A stretch of 64,000 nt of DNA from an uncultured Bacteroidia bacterium (GCA_902800965.1 CADCGK010000001.1:124001-188000), one strand, 5' to 3'; shown: positions 43,369 through 51,995, numbered from the stretch's first letter. The notes: generated from the sequence alone by a model not told the origin. Numbers and translations are program-made.

Positions 43369-44561
43369 AAATTAAAGGTGTCTTGTGCGATGACAAACTC
43401 TTCATCCGTCGGATAGACCACAACGGCAACCTTAGAATCAGGTGTGGAGATGACACCTGCATCGCCAGCGATCTCCTTGTTGGCGCGATGGTCGAGCTTG
43501 ATGCCGAGGAACTCCATGTCTTCGAGGATAGCCTCACGCATGAACCAGGCATTTTCGCCGATGCCACCGGTCATGACAACCACGTCAGCACCATTCATCA
43601 CGGCCATGTAGGCACCGATGTATTTCTTCACACGGTGGGCAAACATATTGAAAGCGTAAGTGCAACGCTCGTCACCTTCTTCCTTGCCGGCGCGGACGTC
43701 ACGCATATCCTGCTTGCCGCCAGTGATGCCGACAAGACCCGACTTCTTGTTTACCAAGGTATTCATCTCTTTGGTGTTATAGCCTTCCTTGTCCATGATA
43801 TACATGAAGGCACCCACGTCGAGGTCGCCAGTGCGGCTGCCCATCACGAGGCCCTCCACAGGGGTGAAGCCCATAGAGGTCTCAACGGACTTGCCGTACT
43901 GAACGGCGGCGATGGAAGCACCACTACCGAGGTGGCAGGTAACGATCTTGCTCTTCTTCCAGTCCTTGTCAACAAAAGCAGCTGCTTTCTCAGCAACGAA
44001 CTTATGGCTGGTGCCGTGGAAGCCATAGCGGCGGACGCGGTACTTCTCATAGTATTCGTAAGGCACGGCATACAGATAAGCCTCAGGCGGCATGGTGCTG
44101 TGGAAAGAGGTGTCGAACACGGCGACCATTGGAACGCCAGGAAGCACTTCCTCCATGGCATGGATGCCTTGCAGGCTGCCCGGGTTGTGTAAAGGAGCCA
44201 GATCCGTCAAGGATTGAATGCCATCAATAACCTTTTGGTCGATGCGCACGCTCTTCGGGAAGAGTTCTCCACCATGGGCGACACGATGTCCGACGGCATT
44301 GATCTCGCTCAAATCTTTGATAACGCCCATTTTGGGATCCACCAAAGCTTTCAGCACCAACTTGATACCTTCAGTATGGTTCGGGATGGGAAGCTGTTCG
44401 TAATACTTCTCACCGTTGTATTTATGGGTAAACTCGCCCATCTCGAGACCGATACGCTCCAGAAGGCCTTTTGCCATCAAATGAGCACGTTCGGCATTTT
44501 CCATATCCAGCAGCTGATATTTAATGGAGGAGCTGCCGCAATTCAAAACCAATATCTTCAT
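43356..44561 (-). CDS. ackA: Acetate kinase
   Basis: A 401-residue ASKHA-fold kinase converting acetyl phosphate and ADP to acetate and ATP. Motifs include NCGSSSIKYQ at 7-16, VAHGGELF, FDTSFHSTMP, CHLGSGASI and MTGGIGENAW, all standard. With pta, encoded 29 bp upstream, it forms the fermentative acetate pathway. The spacer consists entirely of an AGTTGNNC repeat array that runs up to the ATG, and the C-terminal LVRG plus stop is encoded by another array, so repeat flanks the gene at both ends. Confidence 0.97.
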   Translation of the reverse strand: MKILVLNCGSSSIKYQLLDMENAERAHLMAKGLLERIGLEMGEFTHKYNGEKYYEQLPIPNHTEGIKLVLKALVDPKMGVIKDLSEINAVGHRVAHGGELFPKSVRIDQKVIDGIQSLTDLAPLHNPGSLQGIHAMEEVLPGVPMVAVFDTSFHSTMPPEAYLYAVPYEYYEKYRVRRYGFHGTSHKFVAEKAAAFVDKDWKKSKIVTCHLGSGASIAAVQYGKSVETSMGFTPVEGLVMGSRTGDLDVGAFMYIMDKEGYNTKEMNTLVNKKSGLVGITGGKQDMRDVRAGKEEGDERCTYAFNMFAHRVKKYIGAYMAVMNGADVVVMTGGIGENAWFMREAILEDMEFLGIKLDHRANKEIAGDAGVISTPDSKVAVVVYPTDEEFVIAQDTFNLVRG

Positions 44562-44597
44562 AGTTGTCAGTTATTCAGTTGATCAGTTGTTCAGTTG
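44562..44597 (+). repeat. 7-8-nt tandem array, AGTTGNTC type, filling the pta-ackA spacer
   Basis: Units AGTTGTC, AGTTATTC, AGTTGATC, AGTTGTTC, AGTTG on the plus strand, mostly 8 nt. It overlaps the final pta codons and stop (TGA at 44591-44593) and touches the ackA ATG. It is antisense to the operon. Confidence 0.82.
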
Positions 44598-45604
44598 TTT
44601 TTCTGGGCGATGGCTTGGTTGCAGGTGATGGCCACCAGTTTATAGACGTCGTCGATAGAGCAACCACGGCTGAGGTCGTTGCAAGGTTTAGCGAGACCTT
44701 GGAGCACTGGACCCACAGCTTCGGCGCCAGCCAAACGCTGGACGAGTTTATAGGCGATGTTACCCACTTCGAGGCAGGGGAACACGAGCGTGTTGGCTTT
44801 GCCAGCGACGGGGCTGCCTGGAGCCTTGCTGGAACCCACCGAAGGAACGATGGCGGCATCGGCTTGGAGTTCACCGTCGAGGACGAGGTCGGGACGGCGT
44901 TCCTTAGCGATACGGGTGGCTTCGATGACCTTATCGACCACCTCATGTTTGGCGCTGCCCTTAGTGGAGAAGCTCAGGATAGCGGTGACAGGATCGATCT
45001 TGGCGATAGCCTTGGCGGTATCGGCAGTGCAGATGGCAATCTCAGCTAGCTGTTCGGCAGTAGGCATGGGGGTCACAGCGCAGTCGGCGAAGACCATGCG
45101 GCCGTCGGTGCCGTAAGGGCATCCTTCAGGCAGGAACATGGTGAATGCACCGCTGACACAGCTCACACCAGGCACCGTCTTGATGATCTGGAGGGCGGGA
45201 CGGAGCATGTCACCAGTGGTGGAACGGGCGCCGCTCACGAGACCGTCAGCCTCACCAGCCTTGACCAACAGGATGCCGAGATACATGAAGTTCTCAGCGA
45301 GGTCATTGGCTTGTTCCGGAGTCATGCCTTTAGCCTTACGGATCTCGTAGAGCAAGTCGGCATATTTCTGCTTGTCGGGATTGTTCTTGGGGTCGATGAT
45401 GCGAGCCTTGTCGATATGCTGGAGGCCGAACTCAGCGGTCATCTCCTTGATCTTCTCGGCGGGGCCGATCAGGATGATGTCGGCAACGCCATCGGCGAGA
45501 AGGCGGTCGGCAGCTTTCAAGGTACGGGGTTCATCCCCTTCGGGGAGCACAATGCGCTGCTTGTGAGCCTGCGCGTTGGCGATGATTTCTTGCATTAAAT
45601 CCAT
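44591..45604 (-). CDS. pta: Phosphate acetyltransferase
   Basis: A 337-residue PTA domain enzyme (short form without the N-terminal DRTGG/CobB-like region) that interconverts acetyl-CoA and acetyl phosphate. Family motifs include LPEGDEPRTLKAA, DGLVSGARSTTGDMLRPALQ, LPEGCPYGTDG and the VDGELQADAA-like block LDGELQADAAIVPSV. It is the first gene of the pta-ackA operon with a consensus -7 box about 50 bp upstream. The last two asparagines and the stop are encoded by the repeat array. Confidence 0.97.
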   Translation of the reverse strand: MDLMQEIIANAQAHKQRIVLPEGDEPRTLKAADRLLADGVADIILIGPAEKIKEMTAEFGLQHIDKARIIDPKNNPDKQKYADLLYEIRKAKGMTPEQANDLAENFMYLGILLVKAGEADGLVSGARSTTGDMLRPALQIIKTVPGVSCVSGAFTMFLPEGCPYGTDGRMVFADCAVTPMPTAEQLAEIAICTADTAKAIAKIDPVTAILSFSTKGSAKHEVVDKVIEATRIAKERRPDLVLDGELQADAAIVPSVGSSKAPGSPVAGKANTLVFPCLEVGNIAYKLVQRLAGAEAVGPVLQGLAKPCNDLSRGCSIDDVYKLVAITCNQAIAQKNN

Positions 45605-45653
45605 GTTGAAATGTTTATTTGTTGATTTGATGATTGTTGAATTGTAAAAAATG

Positions 45654-45661
45654 CAAAATTA
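45654..45661 (-). promoter_or_regulatory. -7 promoter box for pta-ackA
   Basis: On the minus strand this reads TAATTTTG, matching TAnnTTTG, 50 bp upstream of the pta ATG. Confidence 0.6.
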
Positions 45662-45672
45662 TGAATTTTTAT

Positions 45673-45680
45673 TATTTTTG
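45673..45680 (+). promoter_or_regulatory. -7 promoter box for the DUF4271-hemD operon
   Basis: TATTTTTG matches the consensus and lies 20 bp before the DUF4271 ATG, divergent from the pta promoter. Confidence 0.62.
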
Positions 45681-45700
45681 CAAACTAATTTTTAAGGTAC

Positions 45701-46432
45701 ATGAACGAGGTTTCAAGTTTCATCACATCGGGTTTCGAAGGCGTCATCAGCCCCATGGTCAGGGTTACCCACGAGGTGCTTTCGGGATGGAATTTGATTG
45801 TGCTTGCAGCCGTCTTGTTGCTGGTTGTCATCAACAAGCAACTGTACCCCCGACAATTCCGGCAGCTGCTTTCGGTGCCCGGCGGTGTTGCCCACACCAA
45901 CCAGTTGCTTCGTGAATGGACACCCACCCGGAGCTTCATTGGATTCTCCTTCCTGATCTCATATATACTAGTGATTTCACTTTTCGTCCAGAAGACCTGC
46001 GTACTTTTCTCTCGTGACGTGCTGGCTTACAACAGCTTCAACACATTCAGCATCGTATGCGGTTTTGTCACTGGGTGGATCATCCTCAGACACGCCATCT
46101 TAGCCCTGATGGGTTGGCTTTTCCGACAGAAGGAAGTGGTCACGAGACAAATCACCGTTGAACTCTCCACCTCCACACTTTGCTTCTTTGTGATCCTGCC
46201 GATCATGCTTTTGGTATTGTATATCCCCTACACTATCTTCGTGTGGATTGGCATTGGCATCCTGTTTGTAGCAGCATTGTTGAAGTTCTTTTTGGAGTTT
46301 ATTGAGACCAGAGTTTTTTCAAAAATGCCTTCGTTTTATATTTTTTTGTATTTTTGCACGCTCGAAATCATGCCCCTCATACTACTTTTGGTAGCGGGCA
46401 TACGCTATTTTACTCATAATACTGTCTTATAA
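45701..46432 (+). CDS. DUF4271 membrane protein
   Basis: A 243-residue inner-membrane protein with about six hydrophobic helices. The layout (an N-terminal helix with LIVLAAVLLLVVINKQLYPRQF, later STSTLCFFVILPIMLLVLYIP, and a final helix after LYFCTLEIMPL) matches the DUF4271 family, found almost only in Bacteroidota and commonly encoded just before hemD. Its function is unknown. Its 3' part contains a consensus -7 box that may serve hemD, 12 bp downstream. Confidence 0.88.
   Translation: MNEVSSFITSGFEGVISPMVRVTHEVLSGWNLIVLAAVLLLVVINKQLYPRQFRQLLSVPGGVAHTNQLLREWTPTRSFIGFSFLISYILVISLFVQKTCVLFSRDVLAYNSFNTFSIVCGFVTGWIILRHAILALMGWLFRQKEVVTRQITVELSTSTLCFFVILPIMLLVLYIPYTIFVWIGIGILFVAALLKFFLEFIETRVFSKMPSFYIFLYFCTLEIMPLILLLVAGIRYFTHNTVL
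46349..46356 (+). promoter_or_regulatory. Possible internal -7 box for hemD
   Basis: TATTTTTG lies inside the DUF4271 coding sequence, 87 bp before the hemD ATG, in an unusually T-rich stretch of coding sequence. Confidence 0.4.
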
Positions 46433-46443
46433 CCAGTTAGCAA

Positions 46444-47208
46444 ATGAAAATCAAATCCATTTTGGTGTCGCAGCCGCAGCCTACAGATATCACGAAGACA
46501 CCTTACGGCGATCTGATGAAAAAATACGGAGTCAACTTCACTTTTGAGAAATTCATCAAATTGGAAGGCGTCTCCGCAAGTGAACTACGCCAAGAACACA
46601 TCAAACTACCCGAATATACAGCCATCATCCTTTCCAGCCGCAACGCAATTGACCATTTCTTCAGAGTGGCCAAAGAGATGCGTTACGCCGTTCCCGAGAC
46701 GTTGAAGTACTTCTGCATCAACGAATCCACTGCCTTATATCTCCAGCGTTACGTTCAATACAGGAAGCGCAAGGTATTCTATGGCAACCAGACCTTCAAC
46801 GACTTGTTGGAGATCATGAAGAAACACAAGGATGAGAAATACCTTTACTGCTGCTCCGACATCAGTTCCGACAGCACATTGGAACTGTTGACCGATGCGA
46901 AAATCAACTTCACCAAGGCCGTGATGTTCCGCACTGTCTCTGCCGACTTGACCAAAACCATCAAGATTGGAGACTACGACATGCTGGTCTTCTTCAGCCC
47001 CGCAGGCATCGAATCGCTGAAGGCAAACTTCCCAAAGTTCAAGCAGAAGGACGTGGCCATCGGCGGTTTCGGCGAAGCTACCTGCCATGCCATCACCGAC
47101 TCGGGCTTCCAGCTTGACTTCCACGCTCCCACAGAGACAGCTCCCTCGATGACCATGGCCATTGAGGAATTCTTGGCCGCGGAAATCAAGAAGAACAAAA
47201 AGAAATAA
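46444..47208 (+). CDS. hemD: Uroporphyrinogen-III synthase
   Basis: A 254-residue HemD-fold protein with two Rossmann-like lobes: KSILVSQPQPT at the N-terminus, AIILSSRNAIDHFF, then the linker, YLYCCSDISSDSTLELL, and the C-terminal MLVFFSPAGIESLKANFP and AIGGFGEATCHAITDSG blocks that recur in HemD. It cyclises hydroxymethylbilane with ring D inversion. HemD is poorly conserved, so the call rests on fold motifs plus the DUF4271 neighbour that marks hemD in Bacteroidota. Its stop overlaps the rnpA ATG by one base (TAATG). Confidence 0.87.
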   Translation: MKIKSILVSQPQPTDITKTPYGDLMKKYGVNFTFEKFIKLEGVSASELRQEHIKLPEYTAIILSSRNAIDHFFRVAKEMRYAVPETLKYFCINESTALYLQRYVQYRKRKVFYGNQTFNDLLEIMKKHKDEKYLYCCSDISSDSTLELLTDAKINFTKAVMFRTVSADLTKTIKIGDYDMLVFFSPAGIESLKANFPKFKQKDVAIGGFGEATCHAITDSGFQLDFHAPTETAPSMTMAIEEFLAAEIKKNKKK

Positions 47209-47609
47209 TGCAGGATTTCCCGAAATACGAACGCATCTGCAAAGAAAGTGAGATCCAGTCCCTTTTTGAAAAGGGGGCTGGTTTTTCATGTTATCCCTAT
47301 AGGGTCGTGTATTTGTTCAAACCCGTCGGCGACAAGCCTGTCACCTGCCGGCTCCTCCTCTCCGTTTCCAAAAAGCGTTTCCACCATGCCTTCAAACGAA
47401 ACCGCGTGAAACGCCTCATCCGCGAGTCATGGAGAAAAAACAAGGAACAGCTCTATGAAATCTGCAACAGAGATACTATTTCCGTCGATGTTGCGTTAGT
47501 CTATAACGCCACCGTCATCCATTCCTACGAAGAGATGTACAACAAGACCGACAAGGCCGTCAAAGAGCTCATCAACAGATATGAAAAAGCGATTCAGACC
47601 ACTCACTAA
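47208..47609 (+). CDS. rnpA: Ribonuclease P protein component
   Basis: A 133-residue basic protein that binds the RNase P RNA to mature tRNA 5' ends. The signature [13 protein letters not shown] at 64-76 is present, preceded by [12 protein letters not shown] and [13 protein letters not shown] strands. It is coupled to hemD (one-base overlap) and overlaps yidD by 29 bp. In most bacteria rnpA follows rpmH; here it has been moved into the hemD block, as in many Bacteroidota. Confidence 0.95.
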   Translation: MQDFPKYERICKESEIQSLFEKGAGFSCYPYRVVYLFKPVGDKPVTCRLLLSVSKKRFHHAFKRNRVKRLIRESWRKNKEQLYEICNRDTISVDVALVYNATVIHSYEEMYNKTDKAVKELINRYEKAIQTTH

Positions 47610-47811
47610 GCTCCTCATCGGATTGATCAGGCTCTACCAGATCACGCTGTCGCCTTGGCTTGGTAAGTCCTGCCGCTATACCCCGACTTGCTCCAACTAC
47701 GGCATCCAAGCCTTGGAAAAATATGGAGCCTTCAAAGGCAGCTGGCTGACCATCAAACGGGTGCTCTCGTGCAATCCATGGGGAGGAAGTGGGTATGATC
47801 CGGTGCCATGA
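47581..47811 (+). CDS. yidD: Membrane protein insertion efficiency factor YidD
   Basis: A 76-residue protein of the YidD (alpha-hemolysin/DUF37) family: [24 protein letters not shown] with its cysteines, then [11 protein letters not shown] and [13 protein letters not shown], all characteristic. It supports YidC-mediated membrane insertion. The ATG lies 29 bp inside rnpA in another frame, as is usual for this pair. The TGA stop is the first base-overlap point of an AAAGGTT heptamer array. Confidence 0.95.
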   Translation: MKKRFRPLTKLLIGLIRLYQITLSPWLGKSCRYTPTCSNYGIQALEKYGAFKGSWLTIKRVLSCNPWGGSGYDPVP

Positions 47812-47838
47812 AAGGTTAAAGGTTAGAGGTTAGAGGTG
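47811..47838 (+). repeat. Heptamer array, AAAGGTT type, after yidD
   Basis: Four 7-nt units: AAAGGTT, AAAGGTT, AGAGGTT, AGAGGTG. It begins at the last base of the yidD stop and occupies most of the 41-bp spacer to the S41 protease gene. Confidence 0.87.
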
Positions 47839-47852
47839 AAAAATAAAAGAAA

Positions 47853-49520
47853 ATGAAAAATACAATTATTGCCATCATCATAAGCATGCTGTTGCCCACC
47901 ATGCTTATTGGACAAGAGAAACAAAACAACTTCGAGATCTCGAAAAGTATCGACATCTACAATAGCCTGCTTAGAGAGCTGAACTTGAACTATGTAGATG
48001 AGATCAATCCGGCAGAGCTCAACGAAGTCGCTATCGACGCCATGTTACAAGGACTCGACCCCTATACCGTGTTCATCCCCGAATCGGAAATCGAGACCTA
48101 TAAGCTCATGACCACTGGTGAATACGGCGGTATCGGTGCCATCATTCAATACGATGGCGAATACACCCGTATCTCCGATCCCTACGAGGGCTGGCCAGCT
48201 CAAAAAGCAGGCCTCCAAGCTGGTGACGCCATCCTTTCCGTCAACGGGGTCGACACTCACAAAAAGCCCACCGACCAAGTCAGCGAGTTGCTGAAGGGCC
48301 AGCCTGGCACAGAGGTGACCCTCAAAGTCAAACGCTATGGTTTCGACAAGCCCATCGAGTTCAAATTGAAACGTGAAAAGGTCAAAATCGACAACATACC
48401 CTACGCCACGGTGTTCGACAATGGCATCGGCTATGTGGCCTTCAACAGTTTTACAAAAGATGCTGCAAACGAGATGAAGCAACATCTTCTTGACATGAAG
48501 AAGAACCACGCTCTCAAAGGATACATCATCGATCTCCGAGGCAATGGCGGCGGCCTGATGAATGAAGCTGTCGATATCGTCAACCTCTTCATTCCCAAAG
48601 GAAAACCTGTGGTTTCCACCAAAGGCAAGTCACAACAAGCTGGCAGCGTGTATTCCACCAACAGTCAGCCCGTCGACGAGCAGATCCCACTGGCTATCCT
48701 TGTGGATGGAGGCAGCGCCTCCGCAAGCGAGATCCTCTCAGGCGCCATTCAAGACTATGACCGCGGCGTGGTTATCGGTCAACGCACCTTCGGCAAAGGC
48801 CTGGTACAAAACATCTTACCTCTTTCCTACAACACCCAAATGAAGGTCACCATCGCTAAATACTACATCCCCAGCGGCCGATGCATCCAAGAAATTGATT
48901 ATTCAAAAAAAGGAAAACAGAAAACAGACACGCTCAACTCCAACCTCTCACCTTTAACCTCCCAAGACACGCTGGGCAAGCCCTTCAGAACCGCAGCTGG
49001 GAGAACCGTTTATGAGGGCCATGGCATCATGCCCGACGTGAAGATCGAGCCAAGGAAATATGCCACTGTAACAGCCTATCTATACGCCAAAAATTTCATC
49101 TTCGACTACGCCACCAAGTACGTCCACGAGCATAAGAGCATCGCTCCTGCCAAGGAATTCAAGATTGATGACGCCACCTATAACGACTTCATGCAATTTG
49201 TGAAAGATAAAAAGTTCTCCTACACCACCGAGAGCGAGAAAAAGCTGAAAGAACTCAAGAAGATGGCCAAAGAAGAAGGTTATCTTGAGAGCATACAAAC
49301 CCAGTTGGACCTTCTTGAAAAACAGCTTCAGGACGACAAAGCCAATGACCTGGTGAAAAACCGGAAGGACATCGAAGAGCTGCTGCGTCTCGAGATTGTG
49401 GGCCGCTACTACTATCAAGTGGGACGCATCATTGCATCGCTTGAAAACGATGAGGATCTTGAGGAAGCCTTCAAGATCCTGTTAGACAAAAACAGATACC
49501 AATCTATTCTGAAACCTTGA
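47853..49520 (+). CDS. S41-family C-terminal processing peptidase (Prc/CtpA-like)
   Basis: A 555-residue secreted serine protease: signal peptide (about 1-20), helical N-terminal region, PDZ domain (about 85-175, with YGGIGAIIQY and AGLQAGDAILSVNG), and the S41 catalytic core with DGGSASASE (Ser290) and FGKGLVQ (Lys315) as the Ser/Lys dyad. It degrades or trims periplasmic proteins at C-termini. Residues 361-370 (LNSNLSPLTS) are encoded by an in-frame heptamer array, in a loop after SGRCIQEIDY. The next gene starts within its stop (TTGA). Confidence 0.95.
   Translation: MKNTIIAIIISMLLPTMLIGQEKQNNFEISKSIDIYNSLLRELNLNYVDEINPAELNEVAIDAMLQGLDPYTVFIPESEIETYKLMTTGEYGGIGAIIQYDGEYTRISDPYEGWPAQKAGLQAGDAILSVNGVDTHKKPTDQVSELLKGQPGTEVTLKVKRYGFDKPIEFKLKREKVKIDNIPYATVFDNGIGYVAFNSFTKDAANEMKQHLLDMKKNHALKGYIIDLRGNGGGLMNEAVDIVNLFIPKGKPVVSTKGKSQQAGSVYSTNSQPVDEQIPLAILVDGGSASASEILSGAIQDYDRGVVIGQRTFGKGLVQNILPLSYNTQMKVTIAKYYIPSGRCIQEIDYSKKGKQKTDTLNSNLSPLTSQDTLGKPFRTAAGRTVYEGHGIMPDVKIEPRKYATVTAYLYAKNFIFDYATKYVHEHKSIAPAKEFKIDDATYNDFMQFVKDKKFSYTTESEKKLKELKKMAKEEGYLESIQTQLDLLEKQLQDDKANDLVKNRKDIEELLRLEIVGRYYYQVGRIIASLENDEDLEEAFKILLDKNRYQSILKP
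48933..48960 (-). repeat. In-frame heptamer array inside the S41 protease gene
   Basis: Four 7-nt units, read on the minus strand as AGGTTAA, AGGTGAG, AGGTTGG, AGTTGAG. On the coding strand it encodes LNSNLSPLTS (residues 361-370) without a stop. Confidence 0.88.
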
Positions 49521-51073
49521 CCTGGAGAGAACAGACACGGAAATACGAGCAGGCAGCCTACTTCGTCTGTCTGGCCATCATGGCGGCAAGCCTTACCTTG
49601 TCAACTTTCATGATGAGCATCTCGCAGTTTCTCCTGCTCTTCACTTGGCTTTTTATCGGCGATTCCATCAAGGTCAAACTTCAACGCTTCATCCATAACA
49701 AGATCGCCATCTTGCTAGTATCATTGTATCTGCTCCACCTTATTGGATTAGCTTACACATCTGATTTTCATTACGCTTTCAAAGATCTGAGAATCAAGTT
49801 GCCATTGTTGGTCTTCCCTTTGATTTTATCATCGGTGAAAGCTCTCGAAAAGAGGTATTTCGACTTGTTGATGCTGGTATATGTCATTGCCGTCTTCATC
49901 GGCACCTGCATTAGCTTTGGCACTTATTTGAGCCATAGTTATGGCGACATCCGGGAGATTTCACGTTTCATCAGCCATATCCGTTTCTGCCTGAACATTG
50001 TGCTGGTGATCGGCATCATCGCATACTATCTGTTCACGCGCCAAACCCGATGGTGGGAAAAGGCCATCCAGTTGATGCTCATCTGCTGGTTTGTCTTCCA
50101 ACTCTACATCTTTGAATCCATTTCAGGTTATTTGGCTTTCTTCGGGCTGATGATCGCCTCGCTGCTATTTGTCATCTTCAAAAAGATCCAGCGTCGCGGA
50201 TGGCGGATCGTGTGCCTCGCCATCGTCATTGCCCTGCCTTTGGCGGTGGGCTTTTACTTATACTGGACGCTCTCGCCCCTGCTCGGCAGACCTTCGATCG
50301 ACTTCAAGGCTTTGGACAAAACCACGGCGATGGGTAACGACTATTGGCACGACACGGTATGTTTTCCAACGGAAGACGGCAAATACATTGGGCTGTATTT
50401 CTGCCGTCCTGAGATGCGGGATGCATGGAACCAGCGAAGCCAATTGGATTATGACGGGTTAACTCAAAACGGCGAAAACCTGGAGGCAACCTTGGCGAGA
50501 TACCTTACATCCAAAGACTTGAGAAAAGACGCTTCTGGAGTCTCGTCGCTGACTGACGAAGACATCCGCAATGTGGAAAACGGAGTGGCCAATTATAACA
50601 ACTTCGCGCATCCAGGGATCAAGGCACGTATCTCCGAAACGCTCTTTGAATACAACCAATACCGTCTCCACAACAATCCCAACGGCGGTTCTTTGTCGCA
50701 ACGTATTGAATACACCAGGGCTTCGTTGTATCTGATCAAAAAGCATCCCTTGTTTGGAGTGGGCACGGGCGATATCCCGACAGCCTTCCAGCAAGCTTAC
50801 GACGAACTGGACTCACCTCTTGAGCAACAGTACCGCCACAGGGCGCATAATCAATACCTTGCCATCGCCGTGACTTTTGGCCTTGTTGGCCTGTTATGGT
50901 TCTTGTTGACCCTATTGGTCCCATACTGCTCCTCGAAACGGCATCGCAACTATCTATATACGGTGTTTCTCGTCATCATGTTGATTTCGATGTTGGCCGA
51001 GGACACCCTTGAGACACAAGCCGGTGTTTCTTTGTTTGCATTTTTCAATTCATTGCTTATCTTTGCACTATGA
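49517..51073 (+). CDS. O-antigen ligase/Wzy-like membrane protein
   Basis: A 518-residue polytopic protein with roughly ten hydrophobic helices and a large extracytoplasmic loop (about 260-415). The block KHPLFGVGTGDIPTAFQQAY followed by HRAHNQYLAIAVTFGLVGLLWFLLTLL is the Wzy_C/WaaL signature, with the catalytic-loop histidine in RAHNQYL. It would join lipid-linked glycans to an acceptor or polymerise them. The start used is TTG at 49517, which overlaps the S41 stop (TTGA); the next ATG (codon 22) would remove part of the first helix. It is coupled to cdd by a 4-bp overlap. Confidence 0.85.
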   Translation: MTWREQTRKYEQAAYFVCLAIMAASLTLSTFMMSISQFLLLFTWLFIGDSIKVKLQRFIHNKIAILLVSLYLLHLIGLAYTSDFHYAFKDLRIKLPLLVFPLILSSVKALEKRYFDLLMLVYVIAVFIGTCISFGTYLSHSYGDIREISRFISHIRFCLNIVLVIGIIAYYLFTRQTRWWEKAIQLMLICWFVFQLYIFESISGYLAFFGLMIASLLFVIFKKIQRRGWRIVCLAIVIALPLAVGFYLYWTLSPLLGRPSIDFKALDKTTAMGNDYWHDTVCFPTEDGKYIGLYFCRPEMRDAWNQRSQLDYDGLTQNGENLEATLARYLTSKDLRKDASGVSSLTDEDIRNVENGVANYNNFAHPGIKARISETLFEYNQYRLHNNPNGGSLSQRIEYTRASLYLIKKHPLFGVGTGDIPTAFQQAYDELDSPLEQQYRHRAHNQYLAIAVTFGLVGLLWFLLTLLVPYCSSKRHRNYLYTVFLVIMLISMLAEDTLETQAGVSLFAFFNSLLIFAL

Positions 51074-51552
51074 AAAAACAACAATTCATATCAGATTACG
51101 CCGTTTACGATGACGAGAACGAGCTCAACGCACAGGATGCCGAGCTTTTGCGTTACGCACACGAAGCCACTTTAAACTCTTACGCTCCCTACTCCAAGTT
51201 TCATGTAGGGGCTGCCGTCAGACTTGCCAACGGTGTCATCATCAAGGGTAACAATATTGAAAATGCCGCCTACCCCAGTGGCCTGTGTGCCGAACGCACG
51301 GCGCTGTTTGCGGCTCAAGCCCAATATCCTGACGTACCTGTGGAAGCCATCGCCATCACGGCACAGTCGGAGCATCACGAAGTGTGCGAGCCCGTCGCTC
51401 CCTGTGGCGCTTGCCGCCAAGTGATGGTAGAGGTGGAACAACGCCATCAGCACCCGATGCGCATCATTTGTCAAGGCAACACCGGTCCCGTCATGGTGTT
51501 CGACGGTATCGAGACACTGATGCCTTTCATCTTCCTCGAAAAATTCCTTTGA
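51070..51552 (+). CDS. cdd: Cytidine deaminase
   Basis: A 160-residue zinc enzyme converting cytidine and deoxycytidine to the uridine forms in pyrimidine salvage. The zinc and catalytic motifs are CAERTAL (Cys73, Glu75) and PCGACRQ (Cys112, Cys115), with the usual YAPYSKFHVGAAV block at 38-50. It is the tetrameric homolog type with a C-terminal extension. It overlaps the upstream gene by 4 bp and is followed by a GtrA gene after 6 bp. Confidence 0.96.
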   Translation: MKKQQFISDYAVYDDENELNAQDAELLRYAHEATLNSYAPYSKFHVGAAVRLANGVIIKGNNIENAAYPSGLCAERTALFAAQAQYPDVPVEAIAITAQSEHHEVCEPVAPCGACRQVMVEVEQRHQHPMRIICQGNTGPVMVFDGIETLMPFIFLEKFL

Positions 51553-51558
51553 TAACCC

Positions 51559-51939
51559 ATGAACCCCTTTGTGTTAAAATTCCTGAAATTCGGCGCCGTC
51601 GGGCTTTCCGGCGTGTTTGTGAATTTCGGAGTGACTTGGTTTTTCAAGGAACTATGTAAGCTGAACAAATATATCAGCAACATCCTAGGCTTTATCTTCG
51701 CCGCCACTACCAACTACGTGCTCAACCGCTGGTGGACCTTCCAAAGTACCAACCCACAAGTCGGCACGGAATATGCCAAATACTTCCTCATTTCCATTGT
51801 CGGTCTAGGCATCGACACCCTAACGGTGTATTTGCTCCACAACAAACTGAAATGGAATTTCTACCTCAGCAAGGTCTTCGCCATCGGCGCCGCCACGCTG
51901 TGGAACTTCTTTGGGAACCTCTTCTTTACATTTAGTTAG
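51559..51939 (+). CDS. GtrA-family small membrane protein
   Basis: A 126-residue protein with four predicted helices and the GtrA pattern FLKFGAVGLSGVFVNFGVTWFF ... FAATTNYVLNRWWTF ... LWNFFGNLFFTF. GtrA-like proteins are thought to help flip or position polyprenyl-phosphate sugars, which matches the Dpm1-like enzyme encoded at 27254 and the glycan ligase two genes upstream. The stop codon TAG is inside the AGTTAGG array that follows. Confidence 0.92.
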   Translation: MNPFVLKFLKFGAVGLSGVFVNFGVTWFFKELCKLNKYISNILGFIFAATTNYVLNRWWTFQSTNPQVGTEYAKYFLISIVGLGIDTLTVYLLHNKLKWNFYLSKVFAIGAATLWNFFGNLFFTFS

Positions 51940-51995
51940 GAGTGAGGAGTTAGGAGTGAGGAGTAGCCTTCGGTAGATTACTCCTCACTCCTAAC
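51934..51995. repeat. Inverted pair of heptamer arrays between convergent genes (perfect 17-bp stem)
   Basis: The left arm has AGTTAGG, AGTGAGG, AGTTAGG, AGTGAGG, AGTA (51934-51965); the right arm is its reverse complement (51979-51995). The 17-bp stem is perfect with a 13-nt loop. The GtrA stop (51937-51939) and the PAS-gene stop (51991-51993) both lie in it. It probably acts as a bidirectional transcript-end hairpin. Confidence 0.88.
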
